From: Prorocentrum cordatum
Taxonomy: Eukaryota > Sar > Dinophyceae > Prorocentrales > Prorocentraceae
Length of the DNA stretch: 55,000 nt
Reading direction: 5' to 3'
Assembly: GCA_963575745.1 (NCBI GenBank)
Contig: CAUYUJ010019255.1
Span: 1-55,000, forward strand
Below, in pieces: positions 10,669 through 19,069 of the stretch. Each line of letters opens with the position of its first letter. The stretch's first letter is position 1. A model generated the notes under the pieces. It made no database searches. It was not told the origin of the DNA and saw only the letters and a list, made by a program, of their open reading frames with translations. The position numbers and the translations under genes are program-made.

Positions 10669-10970
10669 ATGCTGCCGTGTTCCTGCTCTGGCAGGGGCAG
10701 CTTTTGGGATAACACCACCACTGATCTACCCGAGCAAGGGGCCAAGCGGTCCGTAGCACGGGGTCGCGTGCTACGCCGCCGCGCGCGCCCTGGCGCGCAC
10801 GGGAGAGAGCGCAACATCGCACGCACAAAGAAGGATGAGCAAGAGAGCGCAAAGGATGGCGCAAGTAGCGAGAAACATGGGAACAAGATGCTGGCGTGTT
10901 CCTGCTCGTGGCAGGGGCGGACCCCCCCCCCAGTGATATTCCCCAGGCGGGGGCCCAGCGGCCCGTAGAT
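10669..10970. repeat. Pair of ~85-bp direct repeats
   Basis: 10670-10756 and 10890-10969 share GTGTTCCTGCTC, GGCAGGGGC, a CCCCAG/GAGCAAGG segment and AGCGGYCCGTAG. The period is about 220 bp. Confidence 0.7.
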
Positions 10971-11511
10971 TGGAGTGGCGGCCTGCGCAACCGCGTGCGC
11001 CCTGGCGCGCACTAGAGAGATTGGGGCGGCGGCCTGCGCCACCGTGCGCGCAACATCGCGCACGCGAGGATGGGGGGAGATGGAAGAACGGGAAAGCGCA
11101 ACGATGGGAGCGAAAAGCGAAAGACATGGGATGCAAGATTGGGGGGCTGGATGTGGCCGTTCACGCGTTGTTTCAACTGGCGAATAACTGCCCGAATTTC
11201 CGCCCCTCCAAAAGGGCGGCCAGGTGAGCCCTACTGAGATGCCAGCTATGTGGTGCAAGCAATCGTGCCCGGGCCGCGCGGCCTATGGAATGCTGGCCAA
11301 AATTCCGATGCGTATTCGGCGCAACGAAAATGTCACGAAATTTGGCTCCCAAATTCTCTGGGAGATACAGGAGGGGCGTTGCGCGAGCGAGAGCCCCTGC
11401 TCGCTGCTGTCCGGTGGTCGTCCTGTTCAGGACGGCGAAGGGTCGGATTCCCCTCTCCCCAATGACGCGTCGAATGTTTGGGACGAATATTGCGCAAAGC
11501 TGAAACGGACA
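10971..11511. other. Repeat-rich spacer, no supported gene
   Basis: Holds two copies of a ~58-bp GC-rich motif (GCGGCCTGCGC, CACTAGAGAGATT, GGGGCGGCGG) near 10975-11060. From 11463 it holds a partial copy of the module found again at 11614 and 13352. Confidence 0.55.
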
Positions 11512-12019
11512 ATGCGGGGACAGATGAAAGCTCTGAGCCTTGACACAGAGCACATCCCCACGCGAGGGGCGCACGTGAACCCCTGTGGGAAGAGTTCCTA
11601 CCCCTCTCCCCACTGATGCGTCGAAGGTTTGGGACGATCAGCGCAAAGCTGAAACGGACAATGCGGGAGCAGATGAAGGCTCTGAGCCTTGACACAGCGC
11701 ATCCCCTTCCAGCTTGCCATTCCTTCGTTCCTCCCATTGCGCGTGCGCCAATGCGGCATCCCACTTTGTGGGATAACGGCCCTCTCAGTATATGCCCCCC
11801 CCTGGGGCCCCGAGGAACGGGGTCGAGAGTGGCGGGTAGTCCCAAGGGGGGCCGCCGCCAAAATATAAGCGTATATATAAATTTCTTACAGCCGACCTAA
11901 TGGAGGTCAGCATGCGTTATCCCACTCTGCGGGATAAAAGGTCCTCTTAACATCCCCCCCCCGGGCCCCGAGAAACGGGGTCGAGAGTGGCGGCAGTCCC
12001 AAGGGGGGCCGCCGCCAAA

Positions 12020-12020
12020 A

Positions 12021-12053
<33 letters not shown>
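12020..12053. repeat. TA microsatellite
   Basis: TATATGTGTG followed by (TA)n inside copy A. The matching tract in copy B is at 13767-13798. Confidence 0.9.
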
Positions 12054-12606
12054 CAAGAAATACAGCCAACCTAATTAAGCGCAGCGGCGGCAGCAGCGGC
12101 AAAAGAGAGGGTGCATATGAACTCCAGTGCTAGCGCGGGAGGTCCGACGACCGCTCACGACAATGGCGCGCGAACGTGCTGGGCGCCCCCACTGTTAGAG
12201 GTTGGGGTGGAGGCCTACGCCACCGTGCGCGCAACAGCGCACGCGCGAGCAAGCAGCGATGTGAGCAAGCAGCGAGAGAGATGGGATCGGGGCGGCGGTC
12301 TACGCCGCCAAGTGCGTCCCAACGCGCACTAGAGAGATTTGGGTGGTGGCAGACGCCACCGTGCGCGCACGTCGCAGGCACAAGCATGGTGGAAGATGGA
12401 TGGCCAGGAGAGCGCAAGAAGGGAGCACGAGGCGAGAGGAGAAGGATGCAAGGACGATGGGGGTGGCGGCCTGCGCCACCTTGTGCGAACATCGCACGCA
12501 CGAGCATGGGAGCAGCGGACAAGCAGGAGACCGCAGCGAAGCGAGCAAAACAGAAAGGGGAGGGCAGGAAAGGGGAGACAACACACCGAGATTGGAAGAA
12601 AGAAAG

Positions 12607-12722
12607 CGATAGAGGGAGAGAGAGAGAGAGAGAGAGAAAAAAAAAAGGGAGGGAGAAAGGGAGAGAGAGAGAGAGGGGAGAGAGACAACAAAAAAGAAGA
12701 GAGAGAAAGTGAGAGAGAGAGA
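12607..12722. repeat. GA-rich microsatellite
   Basis: (GA)n and GGGA runs with a short A tract. The equivalent part of the second duplicate is different. Confidence 0.85.
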
Positions 12723-12800
12723 GGCACAAGAAACGAGAGAAAAAGGAAGCGACAGCTGCCGTGCAGCACGTGGCAGGGAACAGGGGGCAGCAGGAAGAGA

Positions 12801-13249
12801 TGCTAAGGAATAAGGGGAAGGAGCGGGGGGGAAGGGGGGAAAAGGTGCGGGGAGGGCCAATCGAGGACGGGGGCAAGACGATGAGGGTCCCAGACATGAT
12901 GCGCCATATTCTGGTAGGATAGGGGGCGGACGGTGGCGCGGGCACTTGTTTTGGCTAGCGTGGTACCCAGGCTTGTAATGCGCAGCGCTGTCAGCCCGCT
13001 GGGCTGGCTCGCCTACGCCACGCCAGCCGCCGAAGCGGCGTGGAAGTGTCCCTGTGAAGGCCACCCAGATCCTCCCCACTGGTCTGACCCCCCCCCCTAC
13101 GTCTGGTGCACAGATGAAAGACGGGAGAGGGAGGAACGCGCAGAACTACGAACGCAATAGTGTGGCAAGGGACACGTACTCCTCCAGGCACTTCGCGGGC
13201 CCTTTTTTGAAATCAGGGTGCTGGCCCTTCGAGGACCTGTCCCAGGAGT
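12801..13249. other. Spacer between duplicated segments
   Basis: Mixed GC-rich sequence separating the two copies. No gene or repeat is recognised. Confidence 0.5.
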
Positions 13250-14522
13250 ATGCGGGGACAGATGAAAGCTCTGAGCGCTGACACAGAGCACATCCCCACG
13301 CGAGGGGCGCACGTGAACCCCTGTGGGAAAAGTTCCTATGCCTCTCCCCACTGATGCGTCGAAGGTTTGGGACGATCAGCGCAAAGCTGAAACGGACAAT
13401 GCGGGAGCAGATGAAGGCTCTGAGCCTCGACGCAGAGCGCACCGCCTTCCAGCTTGCCATTCCACCACCGTCGTTCCTCCCACTGCGCGTGAGTCAATGC
13501 GTTACCCCACTTTGTGGGATAGCGGTCCTCTCAGTATTTGCCCCCCGGGGCCCCGCGGAACGGGGTCGAGAGTGGCGGTAGTCCCAAGGGGGGCCGCCGC
13601 CAAAATATAAGTGTATATTTAGATAGATTTTTAACCGACCTACTGGAGGTCAGCATGCGTTATCCCACTTTGTGGGATCACGGTCCTCTCAGCATGTGCC
13701 CCCCCCCCCCGGGTCCCGAGGAAGGGGTCGAGAGTGGCGGTAGTCCCAAGGGGGGGCGCCGCCAATCTATATATGTATATATATATATATACACATACAG
13801 CCAACCTAATGAAGCGTAGTGGCGGCAGCAGCGGCAAAAGAGAGGGTGCATAACTCCAGTACTAGCACGGGAGGTCTGACGACCGCTCACGACAATGGCG
13901 GGTGAACGTGCTGGGCACCCCCACTGTTAGAGGTTGGGGTGGAGGTCTACGCCACCGTGCGCGCAACAGCGCACGCACGAGCAGTGGGGGAATCTGTGAG
14001 ATTAGGAAGGCGCAGCGATGTGAGCGAGCAGCGAGAGGGATGGACTCGGGGTGGCGGTCTACGCCGCCAGGTGCGCCCCAACGCGCACTAGAGAGATTTG
14101 GGCGGTGGCAGGCGCCACCGTGCGCGCACATCGCAGGCACAAGCATGGTGGAAGATGGGTGGCCAGGAGAGCGCAAAGAAGGGAGCAAAAGGCGAGAGGA
14201 GAAGGGTGCAAGGGCGAAGGGGGTGGCGGCCTGCGCCACCTTGTGCGATCATCGCACGCACGAGCATGGGAGCAGCGGACAAGCAGGAGACCGCAGCGAA
14301 GCGAGCAAGACAGAAAGGGGAGGGCAGAAAAGGGGAGAAAGCACACCGAAGGGGACAAGCGAGAGCGAAGGGAAGCGAAAAGCAGGAGACCACCCAGCGC
14401 GAGGCCAAGGCAAAGGGGGAGAAAGCAGGAGAGCGCGGAGGAAGGCACAGGAAACGAGAGAAAAGGGAAGCAACATGCTGCCGTGCAGCACGTGGCAGGG
14501 AACAGGGGACAGCAGGAGGAGA
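13250..14522 (+). repeat. Segmental duplication, copy B
   Basis: Second copy of the 1.28-kb segment. Internal hairpins lie at 13502 (ACCCCAC-TTT-GTGGGAT) and 13662 (ATCCCAC-TTT-GTGGGAT). A short extra stretch (about 13985-14015) is absent from copy A. Otherwise the order of subunits, the TA tract and the repeated GCGCCACCGTGCGCGCA motifs are preserved. Confidence 0.9.
13767..13798. repeat. TA microsatellite
   Basis: (TA)n tract with one ATGTAT interruption inside copy B. Confidence 0.9.
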
Positions 14523-14611
14523 GGCCAAGGAAGAAGGGGAAGCAGCGGGAAGGCAGGATGAAATAATGGATGAGCTGGTGTCGCCCCGGCTCCCTGGCCT
14601 TTGGGGTGTTT

Positions 14612-14675
14612 GTGAGGGTGCTCGTCGAGAGTGCTAGATTCGCACTCTCTTACCAGCGCCCCGTGCGTCCCTCAC
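14612..14675. repeat. Short nested hairpin
   Basis: Inner stem GAGAGTGC / GCACTCTC (14627-14634, 14642-14649) with 7-nt loop. Outer stem GTGAGGG / CCCTCAC (14612-14618, 14669-14675). No U tract or tRNA features. Confidence 0.7.
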
Positions 14676-14710
14676 AAGACTCGAACCCCAAGGATGCGGG
14701 TAGCCTTCGG

Positions 14711-15837
14711 CACGGGGAGGAGGAGGAGGAGGAGGAGGAGGAGGAGGAGGAGGAGGAGGAGGAGGAGGAAGAGGAGGTTGAGGAAGAGGAACAGGAGGAG
14801 GAGGAGGAGGAGAAGGAGGAAAAGGAGGAGAAGGAGGAGCAGGACGAGGACGAGGACGAGGAGGAAGAGGAGGAGGAGGAGGAGGAAGAAGAGGAGGAGG
14901 AGGAGAAGGAGGAGGAGGAGCAGGAGGAGGAATGATATTTATAAGACACATCATATTGTGAATAAGAATAATAGAATATTCAGAAGAAGAATAATCAGAG
15001 TAACAAGAATACTATTAGTAATAGTGCTAATAATATTGATAACAATACTAATACTAATAATACTAATGGTAATAGCAACACTACTAATACTGATAATACT
15101 AAAAACACAAATAATAACATTAATAATACTAAGAATAAGACGAATGATAAGACTAATCATAATACTAATAAGAATAACAACAATAATACTTAGCTAATAA
15201 TAATAATACTACTAGTATCAATAATACTAAAAACAACCAGAACATTAATACTACTACTACGACGCAGAATAATAATATTCATAAACATTGGAAGAAGAAG
15301 AAGAAACATACTATTAATCAGAAGAAGAAGGAAACGACTACGAGGAGGAGGAGGAGGCGGGGGACGAGGAGGAGGAGGAGGGGGATGACGTGGACGATGG
15401 CGGGATGAGGAGGAGGAGGAAGAGGAGGAGGTGGAGGAGGAGGAGGAGGAAGAAGAAGAATAATAAACACATAATAAGAAGAACTACTACCACTAACAAT
15501 AATCATACTAATCCTAATACATATCATATTCATAATAATACGAATACCAATTTTATTTTTATGTATAATAGTAGTACTGATAATCATGATAATACGAATA
15601 CAAGTAATAATACTAATACTAATAATCATCATCATACTACTACTAATAGTAAGGTTGATGCTACTACGAATAATAATAACAATCATAATAACAGTAGTAA
15701 TAATACTCATACTTCTTATCATTCCACATATTATTAAGAATAAGAATAGGAACATAAGACGAGGATGAGGAGGAGGAGGGGGATGACGAGGACGATGGCG
15801 GGATGACGAGGGGGAGGAGGAGGAGGAGGAGGAACAG

Positions 15838-15868
<31 letters not shown>

Positions 15869-15948
15869 AGGAGGAGGAGGAGGAGGAGGAGGGGAACGAG
15901 GGGGGAGGAAGAGGGGGATGACGAGGACGATGGCGGGATGAGGAGGAG

Positions 15949-15980
<32 letters not shown>

Positions 15981-16445
15981 GGAGGTGGAGGAGGAGGAGG
16001 AATAGTAATAATAATAAAGAAGAAGAATACGAATAATAGTAATACTAAAAAGAGCAATAATATCTATACGAATAAGAAGATGAGCGATACTAATAAGGAG
16101 CTGAATAAGGATAATAATATGAAGAAGAATAATACCAATATTACTACTAATACTACTACTACTACTACGAAGAAGAATATCAATAATCAGGATAATAATA
16201 ATAATACACATATGAAGAAGAGTAATAATAATACGAGGAGGAGAAGGTGGAGGGGGACGAGGAGGACGAGGAGGAGGGGGCTGACGAGGACGATGGCGGA
16301 AGAAGGAGAAGACGAGGAGGAGGAGGAAAAGGAGGAGGAGGCGGAGAAGGAGGAGGAGGAGGAGGAGGAAGAGTAGGAGGAGGAGGAGGAGGAAGAGGAG
16401 GAGGAGGAGGAGGAAGGGGAGGAGGAGGAGGAGGAGGAGGATGAA
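14711..16445. repeat. Triplet array switching between GAG and AAT
   Basis: Blocks of (GAG)n at 14711-14935, about 15335-15465, 15760-16005 and 16230-16445 alternate with AT-rich blocks built from AAT, ATA, ACT and AGT triplets at about 14936-15330, 15466-15760 and 16006-16230. Composition swings from about 65 to about 25 percent GC across boundaries while the triplet period is kept. Open frames here are poly-Glu, poly-Arg, poly-Asn or poly-Ile artefacts. Confidence 0.92.
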
Positions 16446-16803
16446 GAGGTGGACCAGAGTACGCCCAAGATGCGCCGATGATGCTTGAGTGCACCTTCCC
16501 GCCCGAGTCCTTCTTCACAAGCCTCTTGCAATTATGCCTTCACACTGCGGAGGGCGCTTCCCTTGACAGACGACCGCCTCGTAGGCCTGCAGTGCAGGCG
16601 ATATCGCCCATGCCTCCCGGCTGGCATGCGCGATTGCAGTGGGCATACGGTGGGGGGCATTGGTGAAGGAATGTGCCCAGGCGGCGCCAGACCCTGGAGG
16701 ATCCCTTATCTTATGAGGGCGGTGGCGATAACAATGGTCGATCCACAATTGGACTGCCGCTGGCTTGCAGACCCTCGATTCCTTATCCAGGGGTTCCTTA
16801 TCC
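16446..16803. other. Left flank of the LINE, no supported gene
   Basis: Mixed sequence. Just before the insertion site there is a short direct repeat (TTCCTTATCCA at about 16780 and 16795). No gene is recognised. Confidence 0.5.
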
Positions 16804-16817
16804 AATGCCTCCGCCGT
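16804..16817 (+). repeat. Target-site duplication, 5' copy
   Basis: AATGCCTCCGCCGT, repeated exactly at 24062-24075 directly after the A-rich 3' end of the LINE. The next four bases match at three positions. Confidence 0.85.
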
Positions 16818-16820
16818 CGG

Positions 16821-16855
16821 CGCGAGCTGGTTTCTTGAGCTGGTCTCAGCTCGCG
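16821..16855 (+). promoter_or_regulatory. 5' leader hairpin of the LINE
   Basis: Perfect 9-bp inverted repeat CGCGAGCTG / CAGCTCGCG with a 17-nt loop, at the very 5' end of the element. A role in the element RNA is only inferred. Confidence 0.5.
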
Positions 16856-16940
16856 TTTGTGCTCACTTACTTCGAAGCGGCGGAGTGGGCACGAGCCAAT
16901 CTTTCACGACGACGGCCCCACCCGCGGCAGCCCGCGGGCC

Positions 16941-18011
16941 ATGGCGCCGGCACTTTCGGACCCTGGCATCATCCCAGGCGCGAGCAAGACACCCCTCTGG
17001 GCTTGCTCCTGCGGGCGGGATGGCAACTGGGCGTCCAGGACGCGCTGCCGCCAGTGCGGCAAGGCGGCCCCCACCCACGTGGTGCAAGCAGCCAAGCTCT
17101 CGGCAGCAGCAGCCAACGGGCCAGCTCCCAGCACGTCTCGCCCGCGCGGGGCATGGGCGCAGGGCCCGCCAGGCCAAGGTCAGCTTCTGGCGCAGCTGCA
17201 GCAGCTACAGAAGCAGGTGGCGGAGCTCAAGGGCGAGGCCCCGCCCCCGTCGGAGCCCTGGAAGGGACGCAAGCCCCCGACCAGGAAGGCGCCCGAGGCG
17301 GGGGCAGGCATCTCCTTCAAGGAAGTTCGCACCTTCTTGGAGAAGGAAGGACTGGACACCAGCGCGGTCGAGGAGGCAGAGAAGGCGGCGGAGTCGAAGC
17401 TGCTCGAGGGCAAGCAGCCAACTGCCCAGACGCAGCGCTGGCGTGTCAAGGCCATGCGAGACAAGATCAAGAAGCTCGAGTCCCGAGAGGCAGCAATTGT
17501 GGAGCAGCAGGCCGCTCTGGACAAGGAGCTCCAGGAGCTCAGGGTCGCCCTCAGCGAGGAAAACCAGAAGCTCTCGGAGGGGGAGGCCAAGTTGGTCAAG
17601 TTGCAGGCCAGCGAGTTCCCCGACCCGATCCTGGCAGTGGCAGCAGGGCTGGACGAGGACGTCGTCGCCTGCCAGGAGGCCAAGGACGCCCTCGCGGTCC
17701 TGGCCCGCTTGCAGTCCGCGGCCAGCGACAGCAAGAAGGCAGCTGCCTCGGCCAGGGCCGCTGCTGCTCCTCCTGGTCCTGCTGCTGGGGAGTCTGACGC
17801 GGGCGGGGAGCACCAGCCTGTGCCAGAATCAGACGACATCGACATGGAGCTGCTCGGAGGTGAAGGCTGGGAAGAGAAGCGCGAGGAGTTCGCTGCAGCT
17901 TCGGCAGCCCTCCGTGAAGCGACCCCCGAGCAGCGGGAGGAGGCTAAGCGCAAGCTGCGTGATGCCCTGGACGCGCTCTGGGCGGCGGGTAAGCGGCCTC
18001 GTCACCTTTGA
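16941..18011 (+). CDS. LINE ORF1: zinc-finger, coiled-coil protein
   Basis: 356 residues from the ATG giving MAPALSDPG. The open frame extends upstream to 16857, but the earlier ATG lies in leader-like sequence. Residues 20-39 form a compact zinc finger: Trp20, Cys22, Cys24, Asn29, Cys36, Cys39, like a RanBP2-type finger with a shortened first Cys pair. Heptad-rich helices lie at about 80-98 (QLLAQLQQLQKQVAELK) and 165-225. The C-terminus is acidic, then basic (KRPRHL). This fits a LINE ORF1 nucleic-acid-binding chaperone that multimerises through its coiled coil. It overlaps the first ATG of ORF2 by 50 nt. Confidence 0.8.
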   Translation: MAPALSDPGIIPGASKTPLWACSCGRDGNWASRTRCRQCGKAAPTHVVQAAKLSAAAANGPAPSTSRPRGAWAQGPPGQGQLLAQLQQLQKQVAELKGEAPPPSEPWKGRKPPTRKAPEAGAGISFKEVRTFLEKEGLDTSAVEEAEKAAESKLLEGKQPTAQTQRWRVKAMRDKIKKLESREAAIVEQQAALDKELQELRVALSEENQKLSEGEAKLVKLQASEFPDPILAVAAGLDEDVVACQEAKDALAVLARLQSAASDSKKAAASARAAAAPPGPAAGESDAGGEHQPVPESDDIDMELLGGEGWEEKREEFAAASAALREATPEQREEAKRKLRDALDALWAAGKRPRHL

Positions 18012-18471
18012 CCCCAGGCCCATCGTGTGCCCAGAGGTGAAGCTCAGCCCCCAGCCCAGGGCCGCGGCGGCAGGAGAGGGGAGGCCCGCGGCGGCCGCCA
18101 GGCTCCAGCTGGCCAAGCTTGTGAGGCCGTCGGTGCAGCAGGGCGCCAGCTTCGTCAGCATCAACGGCTCCACTTGGGCTGAGTCCCAGACGGCCCTGGA
18201 GCAGCTGCTGGACGAAAAGGACAGGGACGACGTGTACCTCATCCAGGAGACCCGCTTCACCTCGGCGTCGGCTGCTGGTTCGGCCCGTGCCTGGTGCAAG
18301 AGGAACGGCATCGACGCGGCCTTTGGAGTGTGCCGCAGCACGGGGACGGCGGTCCAAGCCGTCTCTTCTGGAGTTGGAGTGCTGGTCGGGGAACGCCGCG
18401 GAGTGGCCCCGATCGGCCAAGACTGGGGCCTGCACGCCTCAAGGATACTGGCGAGGCGAGTCGCATACTGA
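17962..18471 (+). CDS. LINE ORF2, 5' part: endonuclease N-terminal half
   Basis: Same frame as the long ORF2 downstream. The start chosen is the ATG at 17962, inside ORF1 in the +1 frame; start by re-initiation or frameshifting is equally possible. It carries the first half of an endonuclease/exonuclease/phosphatase (APE-like) fold: FVSINGSTW with Asn68, DDVYLIQETR with catalytic Glu96, then GVGVLVGERRG and SRILARRVA. It stops at 18469-18471 only because a 603-bp insertion interrupts the domain. Taking the insertion out in frame leaves the domain continuous into the next segment. Confidence 0.75.
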   Translation: MPWTRSGRRVSGLVTFDPRPIVCPEVKLSPQPRAAAAGEGRPAAAARLQLAKLVRPSVQQGASFVSINGSTWAESQTALEQLLDEKDRDDVYLIQETRFTSASAAGSARAWCKRNGIDAAFGVCRSTGTAVQAVSSGVGVLVGERRGVAPIGQDWGLHASRILARRVAY

Positions 18472-19069
18472 ACATTGGGATGAAGGTGTCGTGCCCGATC
18501 AAGAGGAGCACGCACCGTAGTTGAGAAATCAGGCAGGCCCTCGAACCGCGGACGGGGTAAAACACGATGAGAGCAAGCAGTCAGGACCCCGCCAAATTGG
18601 TACACTATGACCAGCATTTCCCCGCATTGGGAGAGACTCCGCATTGGGAGAAAAATGCTGTGCCAGCTGCCGCCCCCCCGACTTGAACCCGAGGCGTCAA
18701 GGCCGGTCGTGTAAGAAGCCTGGGGCCAGATGAAAACACTGGGAGCCCATGGGGAGACGGAGACAACTGGCCACCGCCCACACAGGTGGCGGGCGGCCAC
18801 GGCAGCTGCAGCGCAACTGCCGCTACCCTTTGGCATAAAGCCTTTTTGGACACACCAGTAGGCCAAAAGATGCGCGGGAGTGGACCAGAGTGAGGATAGA
18901 AGCCTCACCCGGCGCAGACCGCGCACCCCGGCCAGCCCGGTGCCACAGCGTGAAGGGTAACGCCTTGGGGGGTTGTCAGCAGGGTCCTATTCCTTTACGC
19001 TGACTGCCACGACAGCGTGCAAGGTCGCCGCCCAGCTTGCGCCAGGCACCCCGGCGAGGCGAGTCGCAT
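18450..19069 (+). mobile_element. 603-bp insertion flanked by 17-bp direct repeats
   Basis: GGCGAGGCGAGTCGCAT occurs at 18450-18466 and again at 19053-19069. The protein words LARRVA at both junctions show the flank was duplicated. The period is 603 bp, a multiple of three, so removal restores the frame. The insert has no long ORF of its own, no terminal inverted repeats and no A tail. An intron reading is possible: the repeat contains GAG|GCGAGT (GC donor) and its second copy supplies CGGCGAG| as acceptor. It contains a short tandem CCGCATTGGGAGA repeat at about 18627-18655. Confidence 0.85.

Larger units (their letters stand above)
11512..12800 (+). repeat. Segmental duplication, copy A
   Basis: Direct copy of 13250-14522, offset about 1.74 kb. 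Both begin ATGCGGGGACAGATGAAAGC and end in GTGCAGCACGTGGCAGGGAA followed by an AG-rich tail. Inside each are two ~160-bp subunits starting with the hairpin ATCCCAC-TTT-GTGGGAT (11758 and 11919 here), followed by GGGTCGAGAGTGGCGG and CCCAAGGGGGG. A GA-rich expansion at about 12607-12722 is longer here than in copy B. Peptides such as AKLKRTMREQMKALSLD recur but have no family. Confidence 0.9.

Noticed and set aside
12944-12960. TTGTTTTGGCTAGC as a possible leader remnant
   Set aside because: Only eight contiguous leader bases match, which is expected by chance.
14670-14700. GACTCGAACCCC as the T-arm of a minus-strand tRNA
   Set aside because: No T-stem pairing, no D or anticodon arm; the adjacent sequence is the GAG array.
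16857-16940. Upstream start for LINE ORF1 at 16857
   Set aside because: The extra 28 residues are Arg/His-rich leader-like sequence; the ATG at 16941 precedes the conserved finger directly.
18668-18700. Minus-strand GGGTTCAAGTC resembling a tRNA B box in the 603-bp insert, hinting at a SINE
   Set aside because: No A box at the right distance, no T-stem pairing and no A tail on the insert.
18973-19052. Apparent start of the 1655-residue frame at 18973
   Set aside because: This part lies within the insertion, has no in-frame homology to the endonuclease, and the protein is continuous only from the repeat at 19053.
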